Assembly (NCBI GenBank): GCA_046704255.1
Contig: JBJKSH010000133.1
Span: 1 to 6,008, forward strand
Direction of reading: 5' to 3'
Origin: FEN-1297 sp046704255
Lineage (GTDB): Bacteria > Bacteroidota > Ignavibacteria > Ignavibacteriales > Ignavibacteriaceae
Length of the DNA: 6,008 bases
In this document: positions 1-5,961 of the stretch, piece after piece
Position numbering within the stretch: position 1 is the stretch's first letter
How the letters are laid out: every line of letters begins with the position of its first letter
Position numbers and translations under genes: made by a program
The notes under the pieces: model-generated
Seen by the model: the letters and a program-made list of their open reading frames with translations, nothing else
The model's database searches: none
What the model was told of the DNA's origin: nothing

Positions 1-392
1 TTTATTACAATAAACCGGACGGCCTATGCGGCAACGACGACTGCGGACAGATGTCTGCCTGGTATATTTTCAGCACAATCGGGTTCTACCCTGTTTGCCC
101 ATCGGATAATTATTATGTTATCGGTACGCCGGGTACCAAAGAAGCTGCAATTCATTTGGGCAACGGAAAAACTTTTACAATGAATGCAGAAAATTTTTCA
201 CCGGAAAACAAATACATTCAATCCGTTACACTTAACGGTAAGAAGTGGAACAAAACTTACATACCTTATAATGATGTAGCGAACGGCGGAAAGATAGTTT
301 TTGTTATGGGAAGCAAGCCCAACAAAGATTGGGGCATAAGTAAAAACAATGTACCGCCGTCGGTTTCCAAGCCGGGAAAAGTTGTGAATTAA
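1..392 (+). CDS. GH92 family alpha-mannosidase-like glycoside hydrolase, C-terminal fragment
   Basis: The reading frame is open from base 3 and ends with TAA at 390-392, so the gene begins left of the window; about 129 residues are visible. The fragment carries the GH92 signature GLCGNDDCGQMSAWY at residues 7-21 of the fragment, followed by FSTIGFYPV and a YYVIGTP strand. It ends with the MGSKPNKDWG and PPS tail typical of the family C-terminus. In characterised GH92 enzymes, calcium-dependent exo-acting alpha-mannosidases that mainly trim alpha-1,2 and related linkages, acidic residues in this Asp-rich motif belong to the catalytic centre as the proposed general base. Such enzymes are usually exported or surface-bound and act on N-glycan or mannan oligosaccharides. 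The signal peptide and the N-terminal domain lie outside the window, so linkage specificity and location cannot be judged. Family assignment is confident; exact activity is inferred. Confidence 0.88.
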   Translation, partial: YYNKPDGLCGNDDCGQMSAWYIFSTIGFYPVCPSDNYYVIGTPGTKEAAIHLGNGKTFTMNAENFSPENKYIQSVTLNGKKWNKTYIPYNDVANGGKIVFVMGSKPNKDWGISKNNVPPSVSKPGKVVN

Positions 393-408
393 ATCTTTTA
401 TGATTTAA

Positions 409-457
409 AGCAAAAATAAATATTATTTTGCTGTGAAATCCGGTCGGATTGGTTTTT
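409..457 (+). terminator. Possible weak transcription terminator after the GH92 gene
   Basis: Two small inverted repeats follow the stop codon. The first pairs AGCAAAA (409-415) with TTTTGCT (426-432) around a 10-base AT loop and has no T-run after it. The second pairs AATCC (437-441) with GGATT (446-450) over a 4-base loop and is followed by five T at 453-457. The second is the better terminator shape, but a 5-bp stem is weak. Nothing else in the 173 bases between the GH92 gene and dapF is convincing. Confidence 0.3.
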
Positions 458-565
458 ATCCTTTCTGTCTGTAAGTATAATTGTTTAATTTTGAATAAGA
501 TAATTTGAACTGTTGGCAATATTTTTATTGAAAAGGATTTCTTATTAAACTAAATTGCATTCTAA

Positions 566-1432
566 ATGGAAAAAATTTCTTTCTATAAGATGAGCGGCGC
601 TGGTAACGATTTTATTGTTATCGATAAAAATTTTAATCCGGAATTTGTACTTAGCAAGAATGTCATTATAAATTTATGCAATAGAAGAAACGGTATTGGT
701 GCAGACGGTGTAATAACGGTGGAAAACTCCAATACATTTAATTTTAATATGGAGTATTATAATGCCGATGGTTCAACCGGAAGCCTTTGCGGCAACGGTG
801 CAAGGTGTGCAATTAAATTTGCAGGTTTAACCGGAAGGTTAAGAAACGGCAAAGCCGAATTTTTATCAAACAGTGCTGCATACTCGGGAGAAATTTTAAA
901 CGAAGATAAAATAAAATTTAACTTTAATCCGCCGGGTAAATTAAAGTATAATTTTATAATTAAAGCTTTCAACCAGTTAATTAATGCGTGCTTTGCAGAT
1001 ACGGGCTCGCCGCATGTGGTTATTAAAATAAATGATGTTCTTAAAGATCCGGGAAATCCTTATTCATCTTATAATAATTTGGATGAATTTCCTGTTTATG
1101 AATTGGGCAGAGAGATACGGTATCATCCCGATTTTTCCCCGGGAGGAACTAATGTTAATTTTATTACAATCAAAGGAGATAAAATTTTCATTAGAACTTA
1201 TGAAAGGGGAGTTGAAAACGAAACGCTTGCCTGCGGTACGGGTTCTGTAGCGGCAGCTATCGTTGAACATCATATTGATAAATTTAAGCCGCCTGTTTCT
1301 CTTATTACACGCGGTGGAGATGAACTGGTTGTGGATTTTGATGTTCGGGACCAAAAAAATAATAATCTTTCTTTAACCGGGCCGGCTAAAGTTATATTTA
1401 CCGGTGAATTTCTATTAAACAAGTTTAATTAA
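566..1432 (+). CDS. dapF: Diaminopimelate epimerase
   Basis: This enzyme interconverts LL- and meso-diaminopimelate without cofactor, in the cytosol. It supplies the last intermediate before lysine and the cross-linking residue of peptidoglycan. The 288-residue protein is close to the usual length (about 275) and shows the two mirrored halves of the family. The first half has MSGAGNDF at residues 9-16, CNRRNGIGADG at 38-48, and the first catalytic cysteine Cys75 in SLCGNGARC. The second half has GTNVNF at 194-199, RTYERGVENET at 210-220 and the second catalytic cysteine Cys223 in ACGTGS. Both members of the thiol pair are present, so it should be active. ATG 566 was chosen because the conserved N-terminus starts directly after it. 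No Shine-Dalgarno sequence sits at normal distance; an AAAAGGA is about 28 bases upstream, too far. It is followed after 15 bases by the small gene at 1448, probably in one transcript. Confidence 0.97.
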   Translation: MEKISFYKMSGAGNDFIVIDKNFNPEFVLSKNVIINLCNRRNGIGADGVITVENSNTFNFNMEYYNADGSTGSLCGNGARCAIKFAGLTGRLRNGKAEFLSNSAAYSGEILNEDKIKFNFNPPGKLKYNFIIKAFNQLINACFADTGSPHVVIKINDVLKDPGNPYSSYNNLDEFPVYELGREIRYHPDFSPGGTNVNFITIKGDKIFIRTYERGVENETLACGTGSVAAAIVEHHIDKFKPPVSLITRGGDELVVDFDVRDQKNNNLSLTGPAKVIFTGEFLLNKFN

Positions 1433-1438
1433 TTTTGC

Positions 1439-1442
1439 GGAG
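1439..1442 (+). promoter_or_regulatory. Ribosome binding site of the 1448 gene
   Basis: GGAG lies five bases before ATG 1448, in the 15-base gap after the dapF stop codon. It supports this start and suggests that the downstream gene is translated from the dapF transcript with its own initiation site. Confidence 0.65.
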
Positions 1443-1447
1443 AAAAA

Positions 1448-1753
1448 ATGGCTAAAGTTATTTTCAATATTCAGTACGAATTAAAACCGGACAAAAAAGA
1501 CGAATACGTTACTGTAATTAATGAGCTTAAAAACCTTCTTAAGGCAGATGGGCTGGAAAGTTATAATGCATTTGAGGTTAAAGGTAAAGCAAATCTTTTT
1601 CAGGAAGTATATACTTTCGCGTCCGAAGAAACTTATGAAGCTTTTGATGATAATCAGAGTGAGAGAATAAACATCCTTATAAACAAGTTAAGCGATATGA
1701 CTGTAGAAAACTCTACAAAGTATACAACGCTTTATGAAGTTACCGGAAGTTAA
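1448..1753 (+). CDS. Small ABM-like (dimeric alpha/beta barrel) protein
   Basis: This 101-residue soluble protein has no signal peptide, membrane segment or cysteine. The apparent order is a strand (residues 2-11), a helix rich in Lys and Glu (14-31), a strand with a conserved-looking SYNAFEV (38-44), a strand LFQEVYTFAS (50-59), a helix after SEETYEAFDD (59-68), and a last strand YTTLYEVTG (92-100). That beta-alpha-beta-beta-alpha-beta pattern and the LFQEVYTFASEETYEAF segment recall the antibiotic-biosynthesis-monooxygenase (ABM)/Dabb fold. Members act as dimers in roles from quinone oxidation to haem breakdown, and many have no known function. I cannot identify catalytic residues, so no reaction is assigned. 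It follows dapF by 15 bases with a good ribosome binding site and precedes a terminator, so it is probably the last gene of a dapF unit. A link to lysine or cell-wall synthesis is not shown. The gene is confidently real; the fold is tentative. Confidence 0.8.
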   Translation: MAKVIFNIQYELKPDKKDEYVTVINELKNLLKADGLESYNAFEVKGKANLFQEVYTFASEETYEAFDDNQSERINILINKLSDMTVENSTKYTTLYEVTGS

Positions 1754-1768
1754 ATATAATTAAATTTG

Positions 1769-1800
1769 GAAAGCGGTATTATAACCGCTTTCTTCTTTCC
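1769..1800 (+). terminator. Intrinsic terminator of the dapF unit
   Basis: A perfect 9-bp stem pairs GAAAGCGGT (1769-1777) with ACCGCTTTC (1784-1792) around the 6-base loop ATTATA. It is followed by a T-rich but interrupted tail (TTCTTTCC). It starts 15 bases after the stop codon of the 1448 gene and separates the dapF unit from the electron-transfer operon. Confidence 0.8.
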
Positions 1801-1983
1801 GCTTTCCTTACCGTTCCTTAAAAATAATCTGTGTAAAATTAATCTGTTCGATGCCGCTGTAAATAATTTTCTGCTTAAAATAATTATATATTATTTCGAG
1901 TAAAATTATTTAGCACAAATTTTGCTTTAGTTTTTGTCGTTAGAATATTTCCTATCATATTAAAAAATAAAACGGTAAGAATT
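1801..1983. other. AT-rich intergenic region, probable promoter of the electron-transfer operon
   Basis: No gene is visible here. TAATCTGT occurs twice in direct orientation (1825-1832 and 1840-1847, 15 bases apart). An AT hairpin pairs AAATAAT (1878-1884) with ATTATTT (1890-1896). A 15-base near-palindrome with one mismatch (AGCA...TGCT, 1912-1926) could be an operator. A weak promoter-like pair is TTGTCG at 1934-1939 and TATTAA at 1958-1963. A Bacteroidota-type TAnnTTTG element is only approximated at 1928-1936, with one extra base. Since a terminator precedes and an operon follows, a promoter must lie here, but its exact position is uncertain. Confidence 0.4.
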
Positions 1984-2859
1984 ATGAGTAAAACTGTCCA
2001 TAAAATTTATATAGCATCTTTCTACACTATTTGCATTTTTACTGCTGTAATACTAGGAGTTAACGGGTTTAACTACTACCGTACACCGCTTGATCAGCGC
2101 TTTTTTTTACAGCAATATAATTTGTTAAACCCCAGCGGTTTTATTGGCCATGGCCTGGGTGTTTTCGGCAGCTTTTTTATGATTGTTGGTGTTGCGGTAT
2201 ATATGCTGCGAAAAAGAGTTAAGGCTTTTTATAAAATCGGTTATCTAAAACATTGGCTGGAGTTTCACATATTCCTCTGCACATTAGGCCCAATTCTTAT
2301 TTTATACCATACCGCCTTTAAATTTGGGGGAATAGTTGCCGTAAGTTTTTGGAGTATGGTTGCCGTTGTTTTAAGCGGCGTAGTCGGAAGAGTACTTTAT
2401 ATTCAAATACCTCATACTATACAGGGGCAGATGCTTGGCATGGGCGAATTAAATTCGCAAAGCGAAAATCTTTCGTACCAGTTAAAAGAAGAATATAAAA
2501 TTCCCGAAAAAATTTTAGTCCGACTTGAAAAATTTTCTTCCGTTCAGCGCTATAAACGAATAAAATTTAGTACAAGCATGATCTTCCTGGTTAGAGATTA
2601 TTTTGGTATAAAAAATGTGTTGCGCAGCTTAAGATATGAATTAAGACATGCCGGGATCCCAAGATCCCGCCGAAGAAAAATCGTAAAAACGGCAAAGTCT
2701 AAACTAATTATATCCAGAAGAATCGGGCTGCTTCAAACGATGCAAAAATTGTTTAAGTACTGGCACGTAGCCCATCTACCCTTTGCTATAGTAATGTTCA
2801 TAATTATGGCAATACATATAGCAGTAGAAGTAGTATTCGGCTATAAGTGGATTTTTTAG
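1984..2859 (+). CDS. Five-helix membrane protein, predicted diheme cytochrome b
   Basis: The 291-residue protein has five predicted membrane helices, at about residues 8-28, 53-75, 88-110, 115-140 and 261-285. A basic stretch after helix 2 (RKRVK, 77-81) and the strongly basic 118-residue loop between helices 4 and 5 put the N-terminus and that loop in the cytosol. Helix 3 carries His95 and His109; helix 5 carries His264 and His278. Both pairs are 14 residues apart, the spacing of bis-His haem ligands in cytochromes b. Helices 3 and 5 run in the same direction, so His95/His264 can bind a haem near the cytosol and His109/His278 one near the periplasm. His56, His90 and His261 are further candidates. 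It has no CXXCH motif. It is first in an operon with a flavo-iron-sulphur protein and a 20-haem cytochrome, which supports a role as the membrane electron carrier. I do not recognise a named family; cytochrome b or ferric-reductase-like is inference. ATG 1984 fits the first helix, and no strong ribosome binding site precedes it. Confidence 0.8.
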   Translation: MSKTVHKIYIASFYTICIFTAVILGVNGFNYYRTPLDQRFFLQQYNLLNPSGFIGHGLGVFGSFFMIVGVAVYMLRKRVKAFYKIGYLKHWLEFHIFLCTLGPILILYHTAFKFGGIVAVSFWSMVAVVLSGVVGRVLYIQIPHTIQGQMLGMGELNSQSENLSYQLKEEYKIPEKILVRLEKFSSVQRYKRIKFSTSMIFLVRDYFGIKNVLRSLRYELRHAGIPRSRRRKIVKTAKSKLIISRRIGLLQTMQKLFKYWHVAHLPFAIVMFIIMAIHIAVEVVFGYKWIF

Positions 2860-2901
2860 TTTATTCATTTAGGCTTTTTCGTTTGTATTATTAATCGCCT
2901 A

Positions 2902-2966
2902 CTATTTCAGGGTATCTAAAATAGAGGAATATAAAAATGTTAAGATTGTATGGAAAATATTGTTGA
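2902..2966 (+). promoter_or_regulatory. Ribosome binding site, hairpin and 9-codon mini-ORF at the start of the flavoprotein gene
   Basis: The only good Shine-Dalgarno sequence, AGAGGA at 2923-2928, is eight bases before an ATG at 2937 but 21 bases before the gene's own ATG at 2950. ATG 2937 opens a 9-codon frame (MLRLYGKYC) that ends with TGA at 2964-2966, overlapping the gene start in another frame. A 6-bp stem, CTATTT (2902-2907) with AAATAG (2919-2924), takes in the first two bases of the ribosome binding site. These could tune translation of the flavoprotein, for example by reinitiation. The arrangement is visible; the regulation is inference. Confidence 0.4.
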
Positions 2967-4281
2967 AAACGCTGTAACTTATTCTGCTGCTTTTTTGTTT
3001 ACGTTGTTCATATTTTTATGGTACATAAGAGAAAGCTCAAAGAAAAGTAAGATTGTAAAATCTAAAATTGAAACCTCTAAAAAACTTGGTTTTCACGAAC
3101 CTGTTTCTCTCCATCCCGTAATAAATCCCGATAAATGCATTGGAGTTGGTGCTTGTATTACCGCATGCCCGGAACAGGATATTATCGGAATGATAGACGG
3201 ACAGGCGCATGTTATAAACGCATCACGGTGTGTAGGGCATGGTGCCTGCTTTCATGCGTGCCCTGTAGATGCAATTTCGTTATGCATCGGAACCGAAAAA
3301 AGAGGTGTTGAGCTTCCTCATGTTAGCCAGGAATATGAATCTAACGTACCGGGGTTGTTTATTGCAGGTGAATTAGGCGGTATGGGCTTAATTAAAAATG
3401 CAGTTGAACAGGGAAAGCTTGCGGTTGATTTTCTGGCAAAAAAAATAAATACCAAGATAAAAACAGACTACGATGTAATAATAATAGGTGCCGGTCCGGC
3501 AGGAATTTCCGCTACGCTTTCTGCTGTACATAACAATTTGAAATTTCTTACGCTTGAGCAGGATAGTTTGGGCGGTACGGTTTTTAATTTTCCAAGAGCC
3601 AAAATAGTAATGACAACCCCAATGGATCTTCCAATGTACGGTAAAATAAAGCTAAGGGAAACTTCCAAAACCGCATTAATAGATTTTTGGAATTCTATAC
3701 TTAAAAGAAATAATATAACAATAAATGAAAATGAAAAGGTTGAATCTATTGAGCGTAAGGGAAATTATTTGTTTGAGATAATTTCCAATAAAGGAGTTTA
3801 TTCTACGAAAGGCGTAGTAATTGCAATAGGAAGGAGAGGTTCTCCGCGCAAGCTTAATGTGCCGGGCGAGGGGAAAGAAAAAGTAGCTTACCGCTTATTG
3901 GAACCTGAATTTATTAAGGGCAAAAAAGTCCTTGTTGTTGGCGGCGGGGATTCCGCCATTGAATCCGCACTTTTACTTTGCGAAGAAAATGAGGTTATTG
4001 TTTCCTACCGAAAAGACAGCTTTGCAAGGATTAAACCTAAAAATCTTGAAAATATTAATGAAGCTTCTTCAAATAAAAAATTAAAAATTATATTTAATTC
4101 TAATGTAGTGGAAATTTTAGATGATAAAGTAATCCTAAAAATTAATGATAAGGCTGAACAGGTTACTATTGATAACGATCTGGTCTTCATTTTTGCAGGC
4201 GGTTTGCTGCCGACGGATTTTTTGCAGAAAACAGGCATAAAGATTACTAAAAAATTCGGGGAGGCGGTATTGAAACATTAA
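2950..4281 (+). CDS. Membrane-anchored ferredoxin/FAD/NAD(P) oxidoreductase
   Basis: The 443-residue protein begins with a single hydrophobic helix (about 11-26) followed by KKSKIVKSK, which anchors it with the main body in the cytosol. Residues 60-115 form a two-cluster ferredoxin-like domain: Cys63, Cys69, Cys73 and Cys94, Cys100, Cys104. Val66 and His97 sit where the second Cys of each CxxCxxCxxxCP motif normally is. Residues 123-165 contain NVPGLFIAGELGGMG, like the FAD-contacting motif usually found at the C-terminal end of thioredoxin-reductase-type enzymes. Then come the FAD fold (Gly180-Ala-Gly-Pro-Ala-Gly185, Glu203) and the NAD(P) fold (Gly331-Gly-Gly-Asp-Ser-Ala336). A YRKDSFAR at 353-360 resembles the HRRxxxR motif that binds NADPH in thioredoxin reductases. 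There is no redox CxxC, so electrons probably leave through Fe-S clusters. It likely passes electrons between NAD(P)H and the neighbouring cytochrome b. A stop codon (2941-2943) lies just upstream in frame, and ATG is the only start that keeps the anchor. I recall related proteins with the same domain order but no assigned role. Confidence 0.9.
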   Translation: MENIVENAVTYSAAFLFTLFIFLWYIRESSKKSKIVKSKIETSKKLGFHEPVSLHPVINPDKCIGVGACITACPEQDIIGMIDGQAHVINASRCVGHGACFHACPVDAISLCIGTEKRGVELPHVSQEYESNVPGLFIAGELGGMGLIKNAVEQGKLAVDFLAKKINTKIKTDYDVIIIGAGPAGISATLSAVHNNLKFLTLEQDSLGGTVFNFPRAKIVMTTPMDLPMYGKIKLRETSKTALIDFWNSILKRNNITINENEKVESIERKGNYLFEIISNKGVYSTKGVVIAIGRRGSPRKLNVPGEGKEKVAYRLLEPEFIKGKKVLVVGGGDSAIESALLLCEENEVIVSYRKDSFARIKPKNLENINEASSNKKLKIIFNSNVVEILDDKVILKINDKAEQVTIDNDLVFIFAGGLLPTDFLQKTGIKITKKFGEAVLKH

Positions 4282-4332
4282 ACTTTATCCTTAATAATTG
4301 GTTCTGTAAAATTGACGATAATTATTTCTAAA

Positions 4333-5961
4333 ATGAACGACCGGAAAACTTTTTTATTCTTTGTAATAATATTAACAGGCTTTTTGATAATGATGTTTAC
4401 GAACAGATTATATGCGCAAATATCACCGGGAAATTTATCCCTGGCACATGCTAAGCTGGAAGGCTTAAGCAATTGTACTAAGTGCCATGTACTTGGCAGA
4501 CAGGTACAACAATCAAAATGCCTTGCATGCCATACCGAAATTAAACAATTGATTGACGAGAATAAAGGTTACCATGCCTCCCCAGAAGTAAGAAATAAAA
4601 AATGCTGGGCCTGCCACAGTGAACATCACGGAAGAGATTTTAGAATAATTAATTTCAATCCCAAAAAGTTTGATCATTTGGAGGCCGGCTTTAAACTCAC
4701 CGGTAAACATGCACAGCTTAAATGCATACAATGTCATCAGCCAAAATTTATAAGCAACAAGAAATTATTTGATAAAAGAAAAGGTACTTATCTAGGATTA
4801 AGTACTAATTGTGTTTCATGCCATCAGGATGTTCACCAGGGAACATTGGGAAAGAACTGCGGTTCCTGCCATAACACTATTAAGTTTAAGCCTGCGGCAC
4901 TTTTTAATCATGATACTACTCAGTTTAGTTTAACCGGAGCACATAAAAAAGTTGAATGTATAAAGTGCCATGTTGATGAAATTCGAAACGGCAAAAAGTT
5001 TCAGGTATTTACCGGATTAGATTTTAAGAACTGCGCACCATGCCATAAGGATGTACATCACGGTCAATTTGGGGAAAACTGTGTAAAGTGTCATAATGTG
5101 CAATCGTTTACCGTATTAAACAGGGAGTCCTTTAATCACGATAAAACAAGGTTCCCGCTAAGAGGTGCACATAGGCGTGTTGCCTGCAAAGACTGCCACG
5201 GCAGTAATTTACTTTCCAAACCGAAATTTGCTTTATGTACGGATTGCCATAAGGATGCACACTTTGGTGAGTTCACTAAAAATAATGTTGTGGAAAATTG
5301 TAAAGACTGTCATACTGTTGAAAGTTTTAAAACAACTACTTTTACAATAAGTGAACATAACAAATCGAAATTTAAATTAACCGGTTCACATCTTGCTATC
5401 ACGTGTGAATCTTGTCATTTTAATAAGAAAGATAAAAAGCAATGGCACTTTAAGAACATTGGGCTTAGATGTATAGACTGCCACAAAAATGTTCACGGTA
5501 TGGAGTTAACAAAAAAGTTTATGCCGGATAATAATTGTACTGCCTGCCATTCAACCGAAAACTGGAATAAAATTACATTCAATCATAACCTTACAAGATT
5601 TAAGCTTGAAGGTAAGCATGCAAAAATAAGCTGCAGCGACTGCCACGAAGAAAAATCAAACACCGGAAAAATTTCTTTTCGATTTGTTTCATTAAAGTCT
5701 AATTGTACTACTTGTCATAAAGACATTCATTTTGGGCAATTCGATTCCGAAAAGAAAGGCAATTTACCTGTATGTGAAAATTGCCATGATTTTAAAAATT
5801 GGAAGCCGGTAAAATTTAATCATGAAAAAACATCATTCCCTTTAAAAGGTGCACATGAGAAAGTAAAATGTTCGGCTTGCCACAAAACGGTAAAAGAGAA
5901 TGGAAATATTTTTATAAAGTATAAGATTAAGGATTTCAAATGCGCATCCTGTCATGCATAA
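4333..5961 (+). CDS. Exported 20-haem cytochrome c with tri-haem repeats
   Basis: From ATG 4333 the protein has 542 residues. Residues 1-28 are a signal peptide (NDRK, a hydrophobic stretch, cleavage probably after RLYA before Gln29), so it acts outside the inner membrane. It has 20 CXXCH sites, the first Cys at 48 and the last at 537, and all 40 cysteines belong to them: about one haem per 26 mature residues. Three N-terminal haems precede repeats of about 76 residues, starting near 113, 191, 267, 340, 416 and 495. Each repeat reads roughly FNHxxTxFxLxGAH, CxxCH, CxxCHKDVHxG, CxxCH. The last repeat stops after its second haem. Each repeat holds one spare His per haem (FNH, GAH, DVH), consistent with bis-His ligation and low redox potentials. 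Chains of tri-haem units recall the Geobacter multi-domain c7 cytochromes (such as GSU1996), but the motifs differ. Its likely role is electron transfer between the inner-membrane cytochrome b and an outer partner. It lies 51 bases after the flavoprotein gene, with no clear ribosome binding site. A TTG at 4312 would add seven residues (TIIISK) and is less likely. Confidence 0.95.
   Translation: MNDRKTFLFFVIILTGFLIMMFTNRLYAQISPGNLSLAHAKLEGLSNCTKCHVLGRQVQQSKCLACHTEIKQLIDENKGYHASPEVRNKKCWACHSEHHGRDFRIINFNPKKFDHLEAGFKLTGKHAQLKCIQCHQPKFISNKKLFDKRKGTYLGLSTNCVSCHQDVHQGTLGKNCGSCHNTIKFKPAALFNHDTTQFSLTGAHKKVECIKCHVDEIRNGKKFQVFTGLDFKNCAPCHKDVHHGQFGENCVKCHNVQSFTVLNRESFNHDKTRFPLRGAHRRVACKDCHGSNLLSKPKFALCTDCHKDAHFGEFTKNNVVENCKDCHTVESFKTTTFTISEHNKSKFKLTGSHLAITCESCHFNKKDKKQWHFKNIGLRCIDCHKNVHGMELTKKFMPDNNCTACHSTENWNKITFNHNLTRFKLEGKHAKISCSDCHEEKSNTGKISFRFVSLKSNCTTCHKDIHFGQFDSEKKGNLPVCENCHDFKNWKPVKFNHEKTSFPLKGAHEKVKCSACHKTVKENGNIFIKYKIKDFKCASCHA
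4669..5958 (+). repeat. Six tandem tri-haem coding repeats (last one partial)
   Basis: Protein-level repeats start at bases 4669, 4903, 5131, 5350, 5578 and 5815, so units are 219-237 bases long. The best-kept elements are FNH, L-x-GAH (or GKH, GSH), the K-D-V-H-x-G after the second haem, and a C-x-x-C-H before an aromatic residue. Unit 4 departs most (SEH for FNH, GSH for GAH, NVHG for DVHxG) and unit 6 lacks the third haem. The DNA has diverged more than the haem motifs, so these are old duplications rather than recent slippage. Confidence 0.85.
5929..5933 (+). promoter_or_regulatory. Ribosome binding site inside the cytochrome gene for the next gene
   Basis: AAGGA lies six bases before ATG 5940, within the last codons of the 20-haem cytochrome. 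It decides the start of the overlapping downstream gene in favour of 5940 over ATG 5961. Confidence 0.6.

Noticed and set aside
486..493. TAATTTTG matching the Bacteroidota -7 promoter consensus TAnnTTTG upstream of dapF
   Set aside because: No TTG lies at the expected distance upstream, and such matches are frequent in AT-rich DNA, so it was not listed as a feature.
304..519. Minus-strand open frame across the end of the GH92 gene
   Set aside because: It mostly opposes the conserved GH92 C-terminus and shows no recognisable domain. The other minus-strand frames in the window are likewise antisense to well-supported genes.
1032..1250. Second open frame inside dapF on the + strand
   Set aside because: It lies wholly within dapF in another frame, has no family features, and the dapF frame carries all conserved motifs.
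2870..2901. TAGGC/GCCTA inverted repeat after the cytochrome b-like gene as a terminator
   Set aside because: The 5-bp stem spans a 22-base loop with no T-run after it, and termination here would split what looks like one operon.
4312..4332. TTG start at 4312 for the 20-haem cytochrome
   Set aside because: It adds TIIISK ahead of the natural n-region and has no ribosome binding site. ATG 4333 gives a standard signal peptide with charged N-D-R-K start.
5165..5350. Second open frame inside the cytochrome gene
   Set aside because: It is a shadow of the cytochrome repeats, with low-complexity composition and no ribosome binding site.
4669..5958. Regular repeats that might suggest a CRISPR array or tandem DNA repeat
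   Set aside because: The period (219-237 bases) is far too long for CRISPR, and conservation is at protein level around haem motifs and His ligands.
5941..5961. Frameshift truncating the cytochrome in its sixth repeat
   Set aside because: Neither other frame continues the tri-haem pattern after the stop. The overlapping frame encodes a signal peptide with its own ribosome binding site, so the end looks natural.
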